From Thermogemmatispora aurantia (lineage in GTDB: Bacteria > Chloroflexota > Ktedonobacteria > Ktedonobacterales > Ktedonobacteraceae): 64,000 nt of DNA. Location of the stretch: contig NZ_BKZV01000001.1 in the NCBI RefSeq assembly GCF_008974285.1, forward strand, positions 107,221 to 171,220. Direction: 5' to 3'. The notes under the pieces are model-generated. The model had not been told where the DNA came from, ran no database searches, and saw nothing but the letters and a program-made list of their open reading frames with translations. This document shows, piece after piece, positions 1 through 8,759 of this stretch (its first letter is position 1; the number at the start of each line of letters is the position of its first letter). A program made the translations under genes and the position numbers.

Positions 1-23
1 CGTAATACGCATGGAAAGGAGGG

Positions 24-75
24 GCGGCATTCTGCACCTCGCAGCCAGGAGCGATCCTGGTAGGGGTTCTGCCGC
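24..75 (+). other. Structured leader before the EF-G-like gene
   Basis: A perfect 6-bp hairpin with a GCGA tetraloop (45-50 pairs with 55-60) sits inside an outer 6-bp stem (24-29 with 70-75), ending 9 nt before the ATG at 85. A strong SD-like AAAGGAGG lies upstream at 15-22, too far away to serve that ATG unless the structure brings it closer. No closer SD is convincing. A role in translation control is inference. Confidence 0.35.
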
Positions 76-84
76 AACGTTTTC

Positions 85-2142
85 ATGAAGGTCTACACGG
101 CAGAACAGATTCGCAATGTAGCGCTGATCTCGCATGTAGGAGCGGGCAAGACGTCGCTGGTGGATGCCGCGCTCTATGACAGCGGAGCTGTGACCAGGCA
201 GGGGAAAGTGGATGAGCGGACGTCGGCGGTCGATTACGACCCGGAGGAGTTGAAGCGAGGCATGTCCCTCCACACCAAGCCGGTGCCGGTAGAATGGCGG
301 GGCCAGAAGCTGAATCTGATCGACACGCCGGGTTACCCAGACTTCGTAGGTGAAGTGAAAGCAGCGCTGCGTGTGGCCGATGCGGCTTTAATCGTGACGA
401 CGGCGGAGAAAGGGGTCGAAGTCGGCACCGAACTCACCTGGCAGTACGCCGATGAGCGCCGGCTGCCGCGTATGATCCTGGTCAACAAGCTGGACCGCGA
501 GAACACTTCTTTCGAGCAGACACTGGAGGCACTGCGGGCGCGCTTCGGTCTCAGGGTAGTTCCCCTGCAGATCCCCATCGGAAGCCAATCGAACTTCAAG
601 GGAGTGATCGACCTGGTCTCTCGCCGTGGCTTCACCTTCGAGGGCGGTAATAAGGTTCAGGAGGTTCCTGTTCCTCCCGACCTCCAGGATCAGGTCTCTG
701 CTTTCCGCGAGCAGTTGATTGAATCGGCGGTCGAGAACGATGAGGCTCTGATGGATAAGTTCCTCGAAGGCGAGGAGCTGAGCGAGGAGGAGCTGCGTAC
801 GCTGGTGCGTCAGGGGACGGTAAGCGGCGAGTTGGTGCCCGTGGTGTGTGCGTCCGCGCTAAAGAATATCGGGGTGCAGACCGCACTCGATGCGCTTCTC
901 GACTATCTGCCGAGCGCCGCCGAGGCACTTTCTGATGAGGTTCGTGCCCTGGGCGAGACGCCGGCTCTCTTTGTTTTTAAGACCGCAGCCGCTCAGGTCG
1001 GTACAATCTCGCTCTTCCGCGTTTACAGCGGCACGCTGAAGGCCGATAGTCATGTCTTCAATGTGCAAACGCACGCCGAGGAGCGCATCGGTCAGTTGAT
1101 CATTCCTCGCGGCAAGGCGCAGGAGAGCACGTCAGAGATTGCCGCCGGCGACATTGGTGGTGTGGCCAAGCTGACCAATACGCATACAGGCGATACGCTG
1201 GTGGGAAGTAAAGAGGTTGCTACGGCGCTGGAGCCAATCCAATTCCCTGAGCCGTGCTTTACAGTGGCGGTCTTCCCCAAGAGCAAGGCCGATCTCGATA
1301 AGATGAGCAATGCTCTGACACGCCTAGTAGAGGAGGATCACACGCTCCGGGTAACGCGCGATCCAGAGACAGGCGAAACCCGCATCTCGGGCATGGGCGA
1401 GACACATATCCAGGTCGCGGTCGATATGATTAAGCGGCGCTTTGGCATCGACCTGGAGGTGCGCGATATCCATATCGCCTACCGCGAGACGATTCGCCGG
1501 AAGGCGCGCGCGAATGGACGACACAAGCGCCAGACCGGCGGTCACGGTCAGTTTGGCGATGTCTGGTTGGAGATTGAGCCGCTGCCCATCGGGGGACCCG
1601 ATACCTTCATCTTCGAAGACCGTATTGTGGGTGGCGTGGTTCCAAGCCAGTTCGTCCCCGGCGTCGAGAAGGGCGTGCGCGAGTCGTTGAAGCGAGGCTT
1701 CATCTCCGGCAATCCGATGGTCTACGTTAAGGTGGCCCTGGTCGATGGGAAATATCACCCGGTCGATTCCTCCGCCCAGTCGTTCGAGATCGCTGCTTCG
1801 ATCTGTATGCAGGAGGCCGTGCCCCAGGCCAATCCCACGATCCTGGAGCCGGTGATGAACGTGACAGTGATTGTGCCCGAGCAGACGATGGGCGACGTGA
1901 TGAGCGATATCAATACAAAGCGCGGGCGAGTGCTGGGCATGGAGTCCCTTGGCAACGGTATGCAGAAGATCGTCGCTCAAGTTCCCCAGGCGGAAATGCT
2001 TCATTACGCGACAGACCTGCGCTCCCTCACTCAGGGCCGTGGTACCTTTACGATGGAGTTCTATCAATACGAGGAGGTCCCCCCTCAGATCCAGCAGGAG
2101 CTGATCGCGCGCTACAAGAAAGAGAAGGGAGAGCCAGCCTGA
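85..2142 (+). CDS. EF-G-like translational GTPase (divergent EF-G paralogue)
   Basis: A 685-residue protein with the full EF-G architecture: G domain, domain II, then EF-G domains III, IV and V to the C-terminus. Visible GTPase motifs are the P-loop HVGAGKTS (residues 17-24), DTPG (80-83) and NKLD (134-137). The P-loop and switch I (RGMSL rather than RGITI) differ from canonical FusA. This points to the EF-G-like/EF-G2 group, which in other bacteria has a non-elongating or auxiliary ribosomal GTPase role. The start is fixed because an in-frame stop lies at 61-63 and no other start follows it before 85. It stands alone on the plus strand. Function as an elongation factor proper is not shown, since no rpsL-rpsG context is present. 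Confidence 0.9.
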   Translation: MKVYTAEQIRNVALISHVGAGKTSLVDAALYDSGAVTRQGKVDERTSAVDYDPEELKRGMSLHTKPVPVEWRGQKLNLIDTPGYPDFVGEVKAALRVADAALIVTTAEKGVEVGTELTWQYADERRLPRMILVNKLDRENTSFEQTLEALRARFGLRVVPLQIPIGSQSNFKGVIDLVSRRGFTFEGGNKVQEVPVPPDLQDQVSAFREQLIESAVENDEALMDKFLEGEELSEEELRTLVRQGTVSGELVPVVCASALKNIGVQTALDALLDYLPSAAEALSDEVRALGETPALFVFKTAAAQVGTISLFRVYSGTLKADSHVFNVQTHAEERIGQLIIPRGKAQESTSEIAAGDIGGVAKLTNTHTGDTLVGSKEVATALEPIQFPEPCFTVAVFPKSKADLDKMSNALTRLVEEDHTLRVTRDPETGETRISGMGETHIQVAVDMIKRRFGIDLEVRDIHIAYRETIRRKARANGRHKRQTGGHGQFGDVWLEIEPLPIGGPDTFIFEDRIVGGVVPSQFVPGVEKGVRESLKRGFISGNPMVYVKVALVDGKYHPVDSSAQSFEIAASICMQEAVPQANPTILEPVMNVTVIVPEQTMGDVMSDINTKRGRVLGMESLGNGMQKIVAQVPQAEMLHYATDLRSLTQGRGTFTMEFYQYEEVPPQIQQELIARYKKEKGEPA

Positions 2143-2219
2143 TTCTCGCTGCCTGGTTCGCGAGAGAGGCGAGCAAGGCAGATGACTCCCTCAATATCGC
2201 TGTCATTCGATTGCAGGAT

Positions 2220-2298
2220 GGGGCACCGTCTTCCCAAGACGAGCGGAGAGCTACCCCCAGAGGTCAATGGCTGATCCGTCAGGATAGGACGGTGCCCC
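2220..2298. other. 11-bp perfect inverted repeat, 57-nt loop
   Basis: Arms at 2220-2230 and 2288-2298 (GGGGCACCGTC and its exact complement) flank 57 nt between the EF-G-like gene and the esterase gene. The right arm is followed by a pyrimidine-rich stretch but not a clean T-run. It could be a weak terminator, an RNA stem, or an operator pair. I see nothing else in 2143-2340. Confidence 0.4.
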
Positions 2299-2355
2299 GC
2301 TTTCCTTTCTGTTACGGTTGAGTTTGAGTAGCTGGGCTCGGTGAAAGGAGTTGCA

Positions 2356-3303
2356 ATGTCTCTGCACGAGAGGTCTTTCGGCTGGCTGCGATCCCAGGTG
2401 TTGGAGCTGTACCGCCAGCGGGACTATGCCCGCGCTCGGGATCTGGTTGAGGAAGCGCTTCCTTTTTTCCCCGAACATTGGCCCACCCTAGTATTATGGC
2501 GTGCCATCCTCACGCTGCGCCTGGGAAGCCCCGAGGAGGCACTGGCGATTCTGGAAGAGGCCATTGGCCAGGGACTGTGGTTTGGACCAGCGCAGTTGGA
2601 GGATGAGGATCTCGCTCCTCTACGTTCACTACCAGCTTTCGCTGCCCTGGAAAAGATCTGCCAGGAACGCTACGCCGAGGCCCAGACTAGCTCACATCCG
2701 GGAATTCTAGTGCTGGAGCCTGACAACCTGGTCCCACCCCCCTATCCAACACTGTTCGTGCTCCACGGGAATCAGAGTAGCCCACTGGCCGAGCTCGAGT
2801 ACTGGCAGCCAATCACGGCGCATCGCTGGCAAGTGGCCCTGCCTTGTTCTTCGCAGCTGGTCGGTTATGGCCTGGCTAGCTGGAATGATGAGGCCCGCGC
2901 AATGGATGAGATCTGCACCCATTGGGAACGACAGCAGCGCTGGAAACGTATTGATCCCCAACATGTGGTCCTGGCCGGCTTCTCGCGTGGTGCACGCATC
3001 GCTTTGCGTCTGGCGCTGGAGGGGCGTATCCCCGCCATCGGCTTCATTGCTATCTGCCCAACCCTGGAGGCGAGCCAGACCCTGCTTCCTCAAGATGCCT
3101 GCCAGGTGCGCCTGGGCTTCGTGCTGCTCGGTGAGCATGACCAGTGCGCTCCCACCACCCTGGCAGCCATCGAGCGCCTGCGCGCCGCCGGCCTGACCTG
3201 CGAGGTGAAACTCTATTCCGGCTTGGGTCACTTCTACCCACCGACCTTCTCCGAAGAGCTGCCCGCATTCCTGGCGCACTTCGTTCCTCCAGCTCCACAG
3301 TAG
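2356..3303 (+). CDS. Alpha/beta-hydrolase esterase with helical N-terminal region
   Basis: A 315-residue protein. The first ~100 residues look like short TPR-like helices (YRQRDYARARDLVEEALPFF). The rest is an alpha/beta-hydrolase of the phospholipase/carboxylesterase type. The likely catalytic triad is Ser210 in GFSRGA, Asp262 in GEHDQC and His292 in GLGHFYP, with an HGN oxyanion motif after the first strand. It has no signal peptide, so it is probably cytosolic. The ATG at 2356 is preferred over an upstream GTG at 2341 because AAAGGAG lies just before it. The substrate cannot be told from sequence. Confidence 0.8.
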   Translation: MSLHERSFGWLRSQVLELYRQRDYARARDLVEEALPFFPEHWPTLVLWRAILTLRLGSPEEALAILEEAIGQGLWFGPAQLEDEDLAPLRSLPAFAALEKICQERYAEAQTSSHPGILVLEPDNLVPPPYPTLFVLHGNQSSPLAELEYWQPITAHRWQVALPCSSQLVGYGLASWNDEARAMDEICTHWERQQRWKRIDPQHVVLAGFSRGARIALRLALEGRIPAIGFIAICPTLEASQTLLPQDACQVRLGFVLLGEHDQCAPTTLAAIERLRAAGLTCEVKLYSGLGHFYPPTFSEELPAFLAHFVPPAPQ

Positions 3304-3316
3304 CAGACGGACCAGT

Positions 3317-3359
3317 ACCGTTGCCGGAAGGTCCTGGCAGGAAACTCGCCGGCAACGGT
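3317..3359 (+). terminator. Stem-loop after the esterase gene
   Basis: A perfect 11-bp stem (3317-3327 with 3349-3359) and a 21-nt loop begin 14 nt after the stop codon. No T-tract follows, so intrinsic termination is uncertain. Its position favours a 3'-end stabiliser or terminator. Confidence 0.4.
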
Positions 3360-3518
3360 GACCACGATGCATTGATATGCTTACTGATTATTTAAAAGTC
3401 GATCGTTCTCTTTTAAGAGGCTTTCAATCGTGATTCTATTTTTCCCCTTGAAGGCAGGCGGCAGAATGCGAGGATTTGGACTGAGCGGCGTTCTAGCGAA
3501 GGAGGCAGCTCTGCGGAC

Positions 3519-3547
3519 TTGACAGCGGACACCAGGATACGTACAAT
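3519..3547 (+). promoter_or_regulatory. Sigma70-type promoter of the DUF4388 gene
   Basis: TTGACA at 3519-3524, a 17-nt spacer and TACAAT at 3542-3547: 6/6 and 5/6 matches. The start of transcription should be near 3554, about 74 nt before the ATG at 3628. The rest of the 324-nt gap (3304-3627) shows only the stem-loop listed above and an AT-rich patch near 3372-3420. Confidence 0.7.
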
Positions 3548-3627
3548 TCCAGAGACAACGAACAGATCGTGTTCCTTCTTAAGGACGAGAGCAGGGGGCC
3601 TGCACCAGAGCTCAGTGAGGTGGCCGT

Positions 3628-4464
3628 ATGCCTTCCAGACCGGTTTTTTCCGCGCCTTCGCTCGCGGAAGTGCTCAAGCAGCTCAGGATCTACCGGCCCA
3701 GCGGTCTGCTAACTATTCAACGAGCACGGGGCGCGCCGCCCGAGGAAGTGTATATCACGGTTGAGCGGGGGCAACCAACGCTGGTTGTCTGGAACCGCCA
3801 GCAGCAGGAGGCCAGCGAGGCTGTGCTAGCCTGGCTAAATTCATGGGGAGAAATTCGTTTTACTTTTCAATCCGCCGAGCCGCTTTTGCAGCTGCCCGCC
3901 CCAGGCCAGCCGGAGCCGCAGGAGGGTGCTCCCACTGGTGAGGGCCCGCGGCGGCCAACCTGGCCACCTCTCTCGCTCCAAAGTGGACCTTTGCCCACTG
4001 TTAGAGGTCGGAGCAGTGCCCGTCAGACGATCTCGCTACAGGGTCAGCATGGCGGCATGGGTAGCCCACCCACCCAGGCGCGCCCGTCCAGCGCAGGGCA
4101 GACTCATGTCCAGGTTCCAAGCCAGGCGCAGCCCCAAAACGGGCGCCTGACCCCGCGTTTCGGCGACTCGCTGGTGCTGCCAGCTGTCAAGCCCAACCAG
4201 CCGTCCGGTCCGCTGCCGCCGGAAACCGTCGTACCCAGCCTGACCGCTCTCGGCAAGGAATATGCTGCCACCGCCGTTCCGCGTTATGATCGAATCGTCT
4301 TTCTCCTCATCAATGGTCGGCGCACGCTTGGCGATCTGGCACAGCTGACCCGGCGCACACCCGCTGAGGTCTATGCCTCTCTCCAGCGCTTGCAGGAACA
4401 AGGGCTGATACAGCTAACGCTCCCGCCTACCAATGGGCACGCCCCTTCTTCCTCATCGCGTTAA
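3628..4464 (+). CDS. DUF4388 (PATAN-type) domain protein with C-terminal winged-helix-like region
   Basis: A 278-residue protein. Residues ~6-85 match the DUF4388/PATAN pattern (LAEVLKQLRIYRPSGLLTIQ, then an alternating beta/alpha core). Residues ~90-205 are a Pro/Gln/Ser-rich linker of low complexity. Residues ~215-268 (RIVFLLINGRRTLGDLAQLT) look like a small winged helix of the kind found at the end of such proteins. DUF4388 proteins are usually associated with MglA-type GTPases and two-component signalling. An MglA-like GTPase lies elsewhere in this window (46.2 kb), but a link is inference. A GTGAGG stands before the ATG. The last 4 bp overlap the convergent LON-domain gene. Confidence 0.75.
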   Translation: MPSRPVFSAPSLAEVLKQLRIYRPSGLLTIQRARGAPPEEVYITVERGQPTLVVWNRQQQEASEAVLAWLNSWGEIRFTFQSAEPLLQLPAPGQPEPQEGAPTGEGPRRPTWPPLSLQSGPLPTVRGRSSARQTISLQGQHGGMGSPPTQARPSSAGQTHVQVPSQAQPQNGRLTPRFGDSLVLPAVKPNQPSGPLPPETVVPSLTALGKEYAATAVPRYDRIVFLLINGRRTLGDLAQLTRRTPAEVYASLQRLQEQGLIQLTLPPTNGHAPSSSSR

Positions 4465-5123
4465 TTCAAGAAGCTGCGGTCTGGATGAGTTTGCAAATGG
4501 GCGTTACGCTGCAGTACCTGCAGGGCAAAGGGAACCTCACGTCTCAAAATCTCGTTCTCCTCTGCCAGACGCTGTCGCGTCGAGGTCAGTTCCAGCAAGT
4601 GTTGTTTCTGCTCATCCTGCAGATCGAGCAGATAGGCAATGAGATAGGAAAGTTCCTCTGGATCGGTCGGAAGATGCTCTTTGATCTCTGGTAGGCTGCG
4701 CGCCTCCAGCAGGATTTCTAGATAGCTGCTGAAGAGATCAAGGGCCCGCTCGGCGTAAGGCCTGATCAGATTGGCTGGTTCACGCGCATCGCGATACAGC
4801 TCAACCACACCCGAAAGATAGGGTTGCTGATGCTTGAGCTGGCGAATGCGGAAGCGCTCGCTGCCAATGGCAATGAGATTGTAGCGCCCGTCTTCTAGAC
4901 GCTCAACTTGCAGAATCTCGGCTAGCGTGCCTACGCTGTAGGGTACTTCCTGAAGATGACGACTCTCGGGACGCATCAGGACGATGCCAAAGGGAGACTT
5001 CTCCTCAAGACAGCGAGCGACCATCAGGCGATAGCGCCGCTCAAAGATATGCAGCGGCACCACCGCGGTCGGGAAGAGGACCAGCTGCAACGGGAAGAGT
5101 GGGACCTCGACGATTCTCTCCAC
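4461..5123 (-). CDS. LON N-terminal (substrate-binding) domain protein
   Basis: A 220-residue protein that starts VERIVEVPLFPLQLVLFP and continues with HIFERRYRLMV. This is the typical opening of the LON_substr_bdg (PUA-like) domain found alone in many bacteria without the AAA+ and protease parts. A helical segment follows to the end. GTG is the start: AAGGAG lies 7 nt upstream on the minus strand. It may act as an adaptor or substrate-recognition protein, but the function of stand-alone LON domains is not established. It converges with the DUF4388 gene, sharing 4 bp. Confidence 0.85.
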   Translation of the reverse strand: MERIVEVPLFPLQLVLFPTAVVPLHIFERRYRLMVARCLEEKSPFGIVLMRPESRHLQEVPYSVGTLAEILQVERLEDGRYNLIAIGSERFRIRQLKHQQPYLSGVVELYRDAREPANLIRPYAERALDLFSSYLEILLEARSLPEIKEHLPTDPEELSYLIAYLLDLQDEQKQHLLELTSTRQRLAEENEILRREVPFALQVLQRNAHLQTHPDRSFLN

Positions 5124-5412
5124 GGGATCTTCTCCTTAGCGCACGGGCTTTCGGCTTTCTTACAGGATCATGGGTGTATTCGCTCGCTTCTGCCGGCGCA
5201 TCCGCATCTGTGCCTGCTGATTGGGATAGACAGGGGCCTTGCCTCGATCGCATCCCAGGCAGCCCTGGCCCGCCGGCCTGAGTACCTCGCTCTCAGGCGC
5301 CGAAGAGAGACCCTGGTCAGGTCGATGCAGCTTGTCGAGGATACCTCCGCCGACGGAACCAGGCCAGGCGAGGCCATTGGCTGGTCCGCTCTGACCGTGG
5401 TGAAGAGGCGCT

Positions 5413-7818
5413 TCAGACCGTTTGAACAGCATGGAGATGAGGATGGCTATGAGCATGGTCAGGCCAGTGCTGATGCTCGTGGCTGTGCATGACTCCCGGC
5501 GGCGGTAGCTCGCCAGGTCCGTGACTATGAGTGCCTTCGAGATGATAGGGATGATCATGCCCGTACCAACGATGGGCCGGATTGCAATACGCCACCAGCA
5601 GGCTCTGCCCATGATGCCAGCGCGCGCGAAAGACATCATAATTCTTCTTGCTCTTGGTACGCCGCTCTTCCTCCGTCAGGCTGTACCACTCGCGATGCGG
5701 ATGCCTGATAAGACGGGCTGCGACCTCGGGACAGACTACGACGCGATAGCCAGCGGCCTTGAAGAAGAAACTGTAGTGGACGTCGGCCAGGCGATAGAAA
5801 CGGAACTTTTCATCGAGCCAGCCGACCTCGTTAAGCAAGGCGCGGCGAAAGGCAAACAGGTACCCCTCAATGGCATCCACCTCGGGGCCACTCTCTTCGC
5901 GAAATTCACGCAGATCCTCAGTAATCAGGCCGAAGGGACCGGTCACTCCTATCTGCGGATCGGCCAGCGTTTGCTCCAGGGGCGTCCAGATATCGCCCTG
6001 GATCTCAACCGAGGTGTCCAGCCAGACAATGATCGCTCCCTGGCTGGCACGCATGGTTGCATTGCGCGCCGCGGCGAAGCCCAGGTTATGGTCGGCGAAG
6101 AGCACACGCAGAGCAAGCTGCTCGCCGTTGGCTCCGACCAGCTCCGCGCGTCGGGCCAGCTCCCGTAGAAAAGGAAGGGTCTCATCGGTTGATCCATTCT
6201 CGATCACGACAACTTCCAGGCTGTGCCCGTTAGCATGGCGACAGATGCTGTCAAGGCAACGCTCAAGGTCCTTGTAGTTATTGCGCGCCAGCAGATTGAG
6301 CGAGAAGGCATAGCGCGATGGCAGCTGTGTGGCATCAGGAGCATCCTGCCAGCGCGAGAGCACCGGGAACTCTTCGCTGAGGCGCCGGGGCCGAACCAGC
6401 GTCCCTTCGGGCAGGTCACTTACTTTCCAGCCCCGCTGGAGTAAACGGAGCCGCAAGGCATCAGCGCCCTCGTAGTCTCTCTGCCGACGCAAGGCCTCCC
6501 GCTCACGCACAAGCGCCGCCAGCTCTGCCGGCAAAAGATGCTGTGAGTGCTGCGGCTCACGGCGCTGGCGTGGCTTTTCACTCATAAGATAAGATTTGAT
6601 GTCGAAACCGAGCACACGGTCGAAATCGAGCAGTAGCTGCAGCTTCCTGGTGGCATCCAGCTCAGGAGCGCGCAGCATGGCCGAGAGCACCGCCATCGCC
6701 CGAGGGATATTGAGATCATTCTCCAGCTCACGGCGGAAAGCCAGACGCCACGGCTGTTCTTCATCCTCCAGCGACCTGAGCGCACGCTCCTGATCAGCTC
6801 GCAGCCAGAGATCATAGGCACGCTCGCGCAAGCGCTCCAGAGCGATCTGGGCCGCTTCTAGAGCGCGGAAGGTGAAGTTGAGACGGCTACGATAGAGGGC
6901 AGTGGTGTAGAGATAGCGCAGGGCCAGTGGATCGAAACCGCGCGCCTCAATTTCAGCGCAGGTATAGTCGTTGCTGACCGACTTGGCCATCTTCTGCCCG
7001 TCGGCAAGCAGGTGCTGGGCATGAACCCAGTAGTTGACAAAGGGCTGACCACTGTAGGCTTCGCTCTGGGCGATCTCATCCTCGTGATGTGGAAAGATAT
7101 TGTCCACCCCGCCGGTGTGGATATCGAAGTGGGGTCCCAGATACTTCATGGACATGGCTGAGCATTCGATGTGCCAGCCGGGGAAGCCACGCCCCCAAGG
7201 GCTATCCCAGGCCATGTCACGCCCTGGCTCGGCAGGTTTCCAGAGCGGGAAATCCTCGGGATGGCGCCGGTCAGCATCGCTGCCCTCGTGAATGCCAATC
7301 TGCATATACTCCAGTAGATTGCGCGAAAGCTTGCCATAGCCGGGAAAGCGCTGGATGTCAAAATAGACGTAGCCACGAACCTCGTAAGCAAAGCCTTTGC
7401 GCAGCAGCTCCTCGATGACCTGGATCATCTCGGGAATGTGCTCACTGGCCCGCGGGAAGACATGGGCCGGCAGAATGTTGAGCTTGGCCTCGTCACGATG
7501 AAAGGCTTCAGTGTAAAAGCGCGCGATCTCGGCAGAGGTCTTCCCTTCCTTGCGGGCCTGGGCCTGGATCTTATCCTCGCCACGGTCCAACAGCTCATGA
7601 CGCATGTGCCCGACATCAGTGATATTTTTCACATGGAAGACCTCGTAGCCGAGGTACTCCAGGGTACGACGGAGCCAGTCGGCCATTGTGAAGGTACGCA
7701 GGTTACCGATGTGGATATAGCGGTAGACGGTCGGACCACAGGAGTACATTTTGATCTTGCCAGGCTCCAACGGGACAATTTCCTCGACGCGCCGCGTGAG
7801 TGTGTTATAGATTCTCAT
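5413..7818 (-). CDS. cysS: Cysteinyl-tRNA synthetase fused to a GT2-like glycosyltransferase and a His-rich tail
   Basis: An 801-residue protein. Residues 1 to ~475 are a complete class I cysteinyl-tRNA synthetase: zinc ligand Cys27 in MYSCGPTVY, HIGN at 36-39, FPGWHIECSAMS, HHEDEIAQSE and the KMSKS loop as KMAKS (276-280). From ~residue 502 a second fold begins: FSLNLLARN, VVIENGSTDETLPFL and WLDTSVEI, then GYLFAFRRALL and GWLDEKF. This is a family-2-like glycosyltransferase. The last 56 residues contain 15 histidines. Typical CysS ends near 465 residues, so the C-terminal ~330 residues are extra. The ATG at 7818 is chosen because CysS homology begins right there. The two halves are in one uninterrupted frame. 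Whether the second half is an active transferase is unknown; a classic DxD is not seen. The 289 nt between 5124 and 5412 hold nothing I can name. Confidence 0.88.
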   Translation of the reverse strand: MRIYNTLTRRVEEIVPLEPGKIKMYSCGPTVYRYIHIGNLRTFTMADWLRRTLEYLGYEVFHVKNITDVGHMRHELLDRGEDKIQAQARKEGKTSAEIARFYTEAFHRDEAKLNILPAHVFPRASEHIPEMIQVIEELLRKGFAYEVRGYVYFDIQRFPGYGKLSRNLLEYMQIGIHEGSDADRRHPEDFPLWKPAEPGRDMAWDSPWGRGFPGWHIECSAMSMKYLGPHFDIHTGGVDNIFPHHEDEIAQSEAYSGQPFVNYWVHAQHLLADGQKMAKSVSNDYTCAEIEARGFDPLALRYLYTTALYRSRLNFTFRALEAAQIALERLRERAYDLWLRADQERALRSLEDEEQPWRLAFRRELENDLNIPRAMAVLSAMLRAPELDATRKLQLLLDFDRVLGFDIKSYLMSEKPRQRREPQHSQHLLPAELAALVREREALRRQRDYEGADALRLRLLQRGWKVSDLPEGTLVRPRRLSEEFPVLSRWQDAPDATQLPSRYAFSLNLLARNNYKDLERCLDSICRHANGHSLEVVVIENGSTDETLPFLRELARRAELVGANGEQLALRVLFADHNLGFAAARNATMRASQGAIIVWLDTSVEIQGDIWTPLEQTLADPQIGVTGPFGLITEDLREFREESGPEVDAIEGYLFAFRRALLNEVGWLDEKFRFYRLADVHYSFFFKAAGYRVVVCPEVAARLIRHPHREWYSLTEEERRTKSKKNYDVFRARWHHGQSLLVAYCNPAHRWYGHDHPYHLEGTHSHGPGELPPPGVMHSHEHQHWPDHAHSHPHLHAVQTV

Positions 7819-7992
7819 CGCCTCGTCACGCTCCCAGCATGCGTCAAACAGAACAACGACGAACGGCTCTCCGTGACAGCCTCTCCTCTGCCAGTCCTCG
7901 CCCGAGCGAGCGCCCATGTGGCTCGGCTCAACCGCCGTCTCTGGCGCCGACTGCTACTGACCCGCCCCATGTCCCTTTTTTTCCCACACGGA

Positions 7993-7998
7993 ATTATA
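7993..7998 (-). promoter_or_regulatory. Candidate -10 element for cysS
   Basis: A perfect TATAAT on the minus strand, 175 nt before the cysS start. A matching -35 is poor, so this is a candidate only. The rest of 7819-8112 shows no gene. Confidence 0.35.
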
Positions 7999-8112
7999 CT
8001 CCCAGCTCGGCGGCCTCGACCAGGCGAGGAGACAGGGCAGTCCCGCCAGTGTGTTGACGTGCAGCCGTCTCCCTCCTCGCCAGTAACGCTCGTGCACAGG
8101 TGGAGTCCAGAC

Positions 8113-8592
8113 TCAGGCGGTCATCTCTTTGACTATCTGCTGAACCCTGGCGCCTGGGGCCTTCCCTTTCAGTTCACGAGCCGCCAGCGGCATGACTTTG
8201 CGGAAATCGCGCCCCTGCTCCTCAATGAGACGGGCCACTACAGCACGGATCTCCTCGTCGCTGAGCTGGGCAGCCTGAAGATAGGATTGCAGGAGGGCCT
8301 TTTCGCGCTGGGCTTTCTCGACCAGATCACTGCGACCTCCCTTTTCGTAGAGAGGAATGGCCTGATCACGCATCTTGATCTCGCGCTCTAGCACCTGATA
8401 GCAGTCAGCTTCGGTCAGTGGCTTCCCGTACTCAGGATGCTTGCGATCGGTGCGTGCAACTTCCAGATTGTGGATAGCCCCCAGTACCATACGCAGCGTA
8501 TCAACCCTGAGCTGATCTCTCGCTCGCTGAGCTTCCTGAATATCTTTCCGCAGTTGTTTCTCGATAGGGAACTCCTCACGCGTCTGCGCCAT
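8113..8592 (-). CDS. GatB/YqeY domain protein
   Basis: A 159-residue protein whose length and sequence fit the YqeY family: LRKDIQEAQRARDQLRVDTLRM at the N-terminus and a C-terminal helical domain ending RVQQIVKEM. YqeY is related to the tRNA-binding tail of GatB and is thought to act on tRNA or amidated aminoacyl-tRNA, though its exact role is not settled. AGGAGGA lies 9 nt before the ATG at 8592, which decides this start over an upstream in-frame ATG. It lies upstream of cysS on the same strand, with a 294-nt gap. GatB itself is at 44.3 kb. Confidence 0.88.
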   Translation of the reverse strand: MAQTREEFPIEKQLRKDIQEAQRARDQLRVDTLRMVLGAIHNLEVARTDRKHPEYGKPLTEADCYQVLEREIKMRDQAIPLYEKGGRSDLVEKAQREKALLQSYLQAAQLSDEEIRAVVARLIEEQGRDFRKVMPLAARELKGKAPGARVQQIVKEMTA

Positions 8593-8638
8593 GTTACATA
8601 TTCCTCCTATCCTCTCGGCAATTCTGATGGTGATCTCC

Positions 8639-8667
8639 AGTATAGCCTTTGGCACCAGTGCTGTCGA
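8639..8667 (-). promoter_or_regulatory. Sigma70-type promoter of the YqeY gene
   Basis: On the minus strand TCGACA, 17 nt, TATACT (5/6 and 5/6). Transcription would start near 8632, 40 nt before the ATG at 8592, which supports that start. Confidence 0.65.
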
Positions 8668-8759
8668 GTCAGCCGGGCGATGCGCACACCAGCAGGACCT
8701 GCCAGGCCTACGCCCTACAGCATCGGCCCCACACCTGGACCAACCCGGCTACCCATTGC

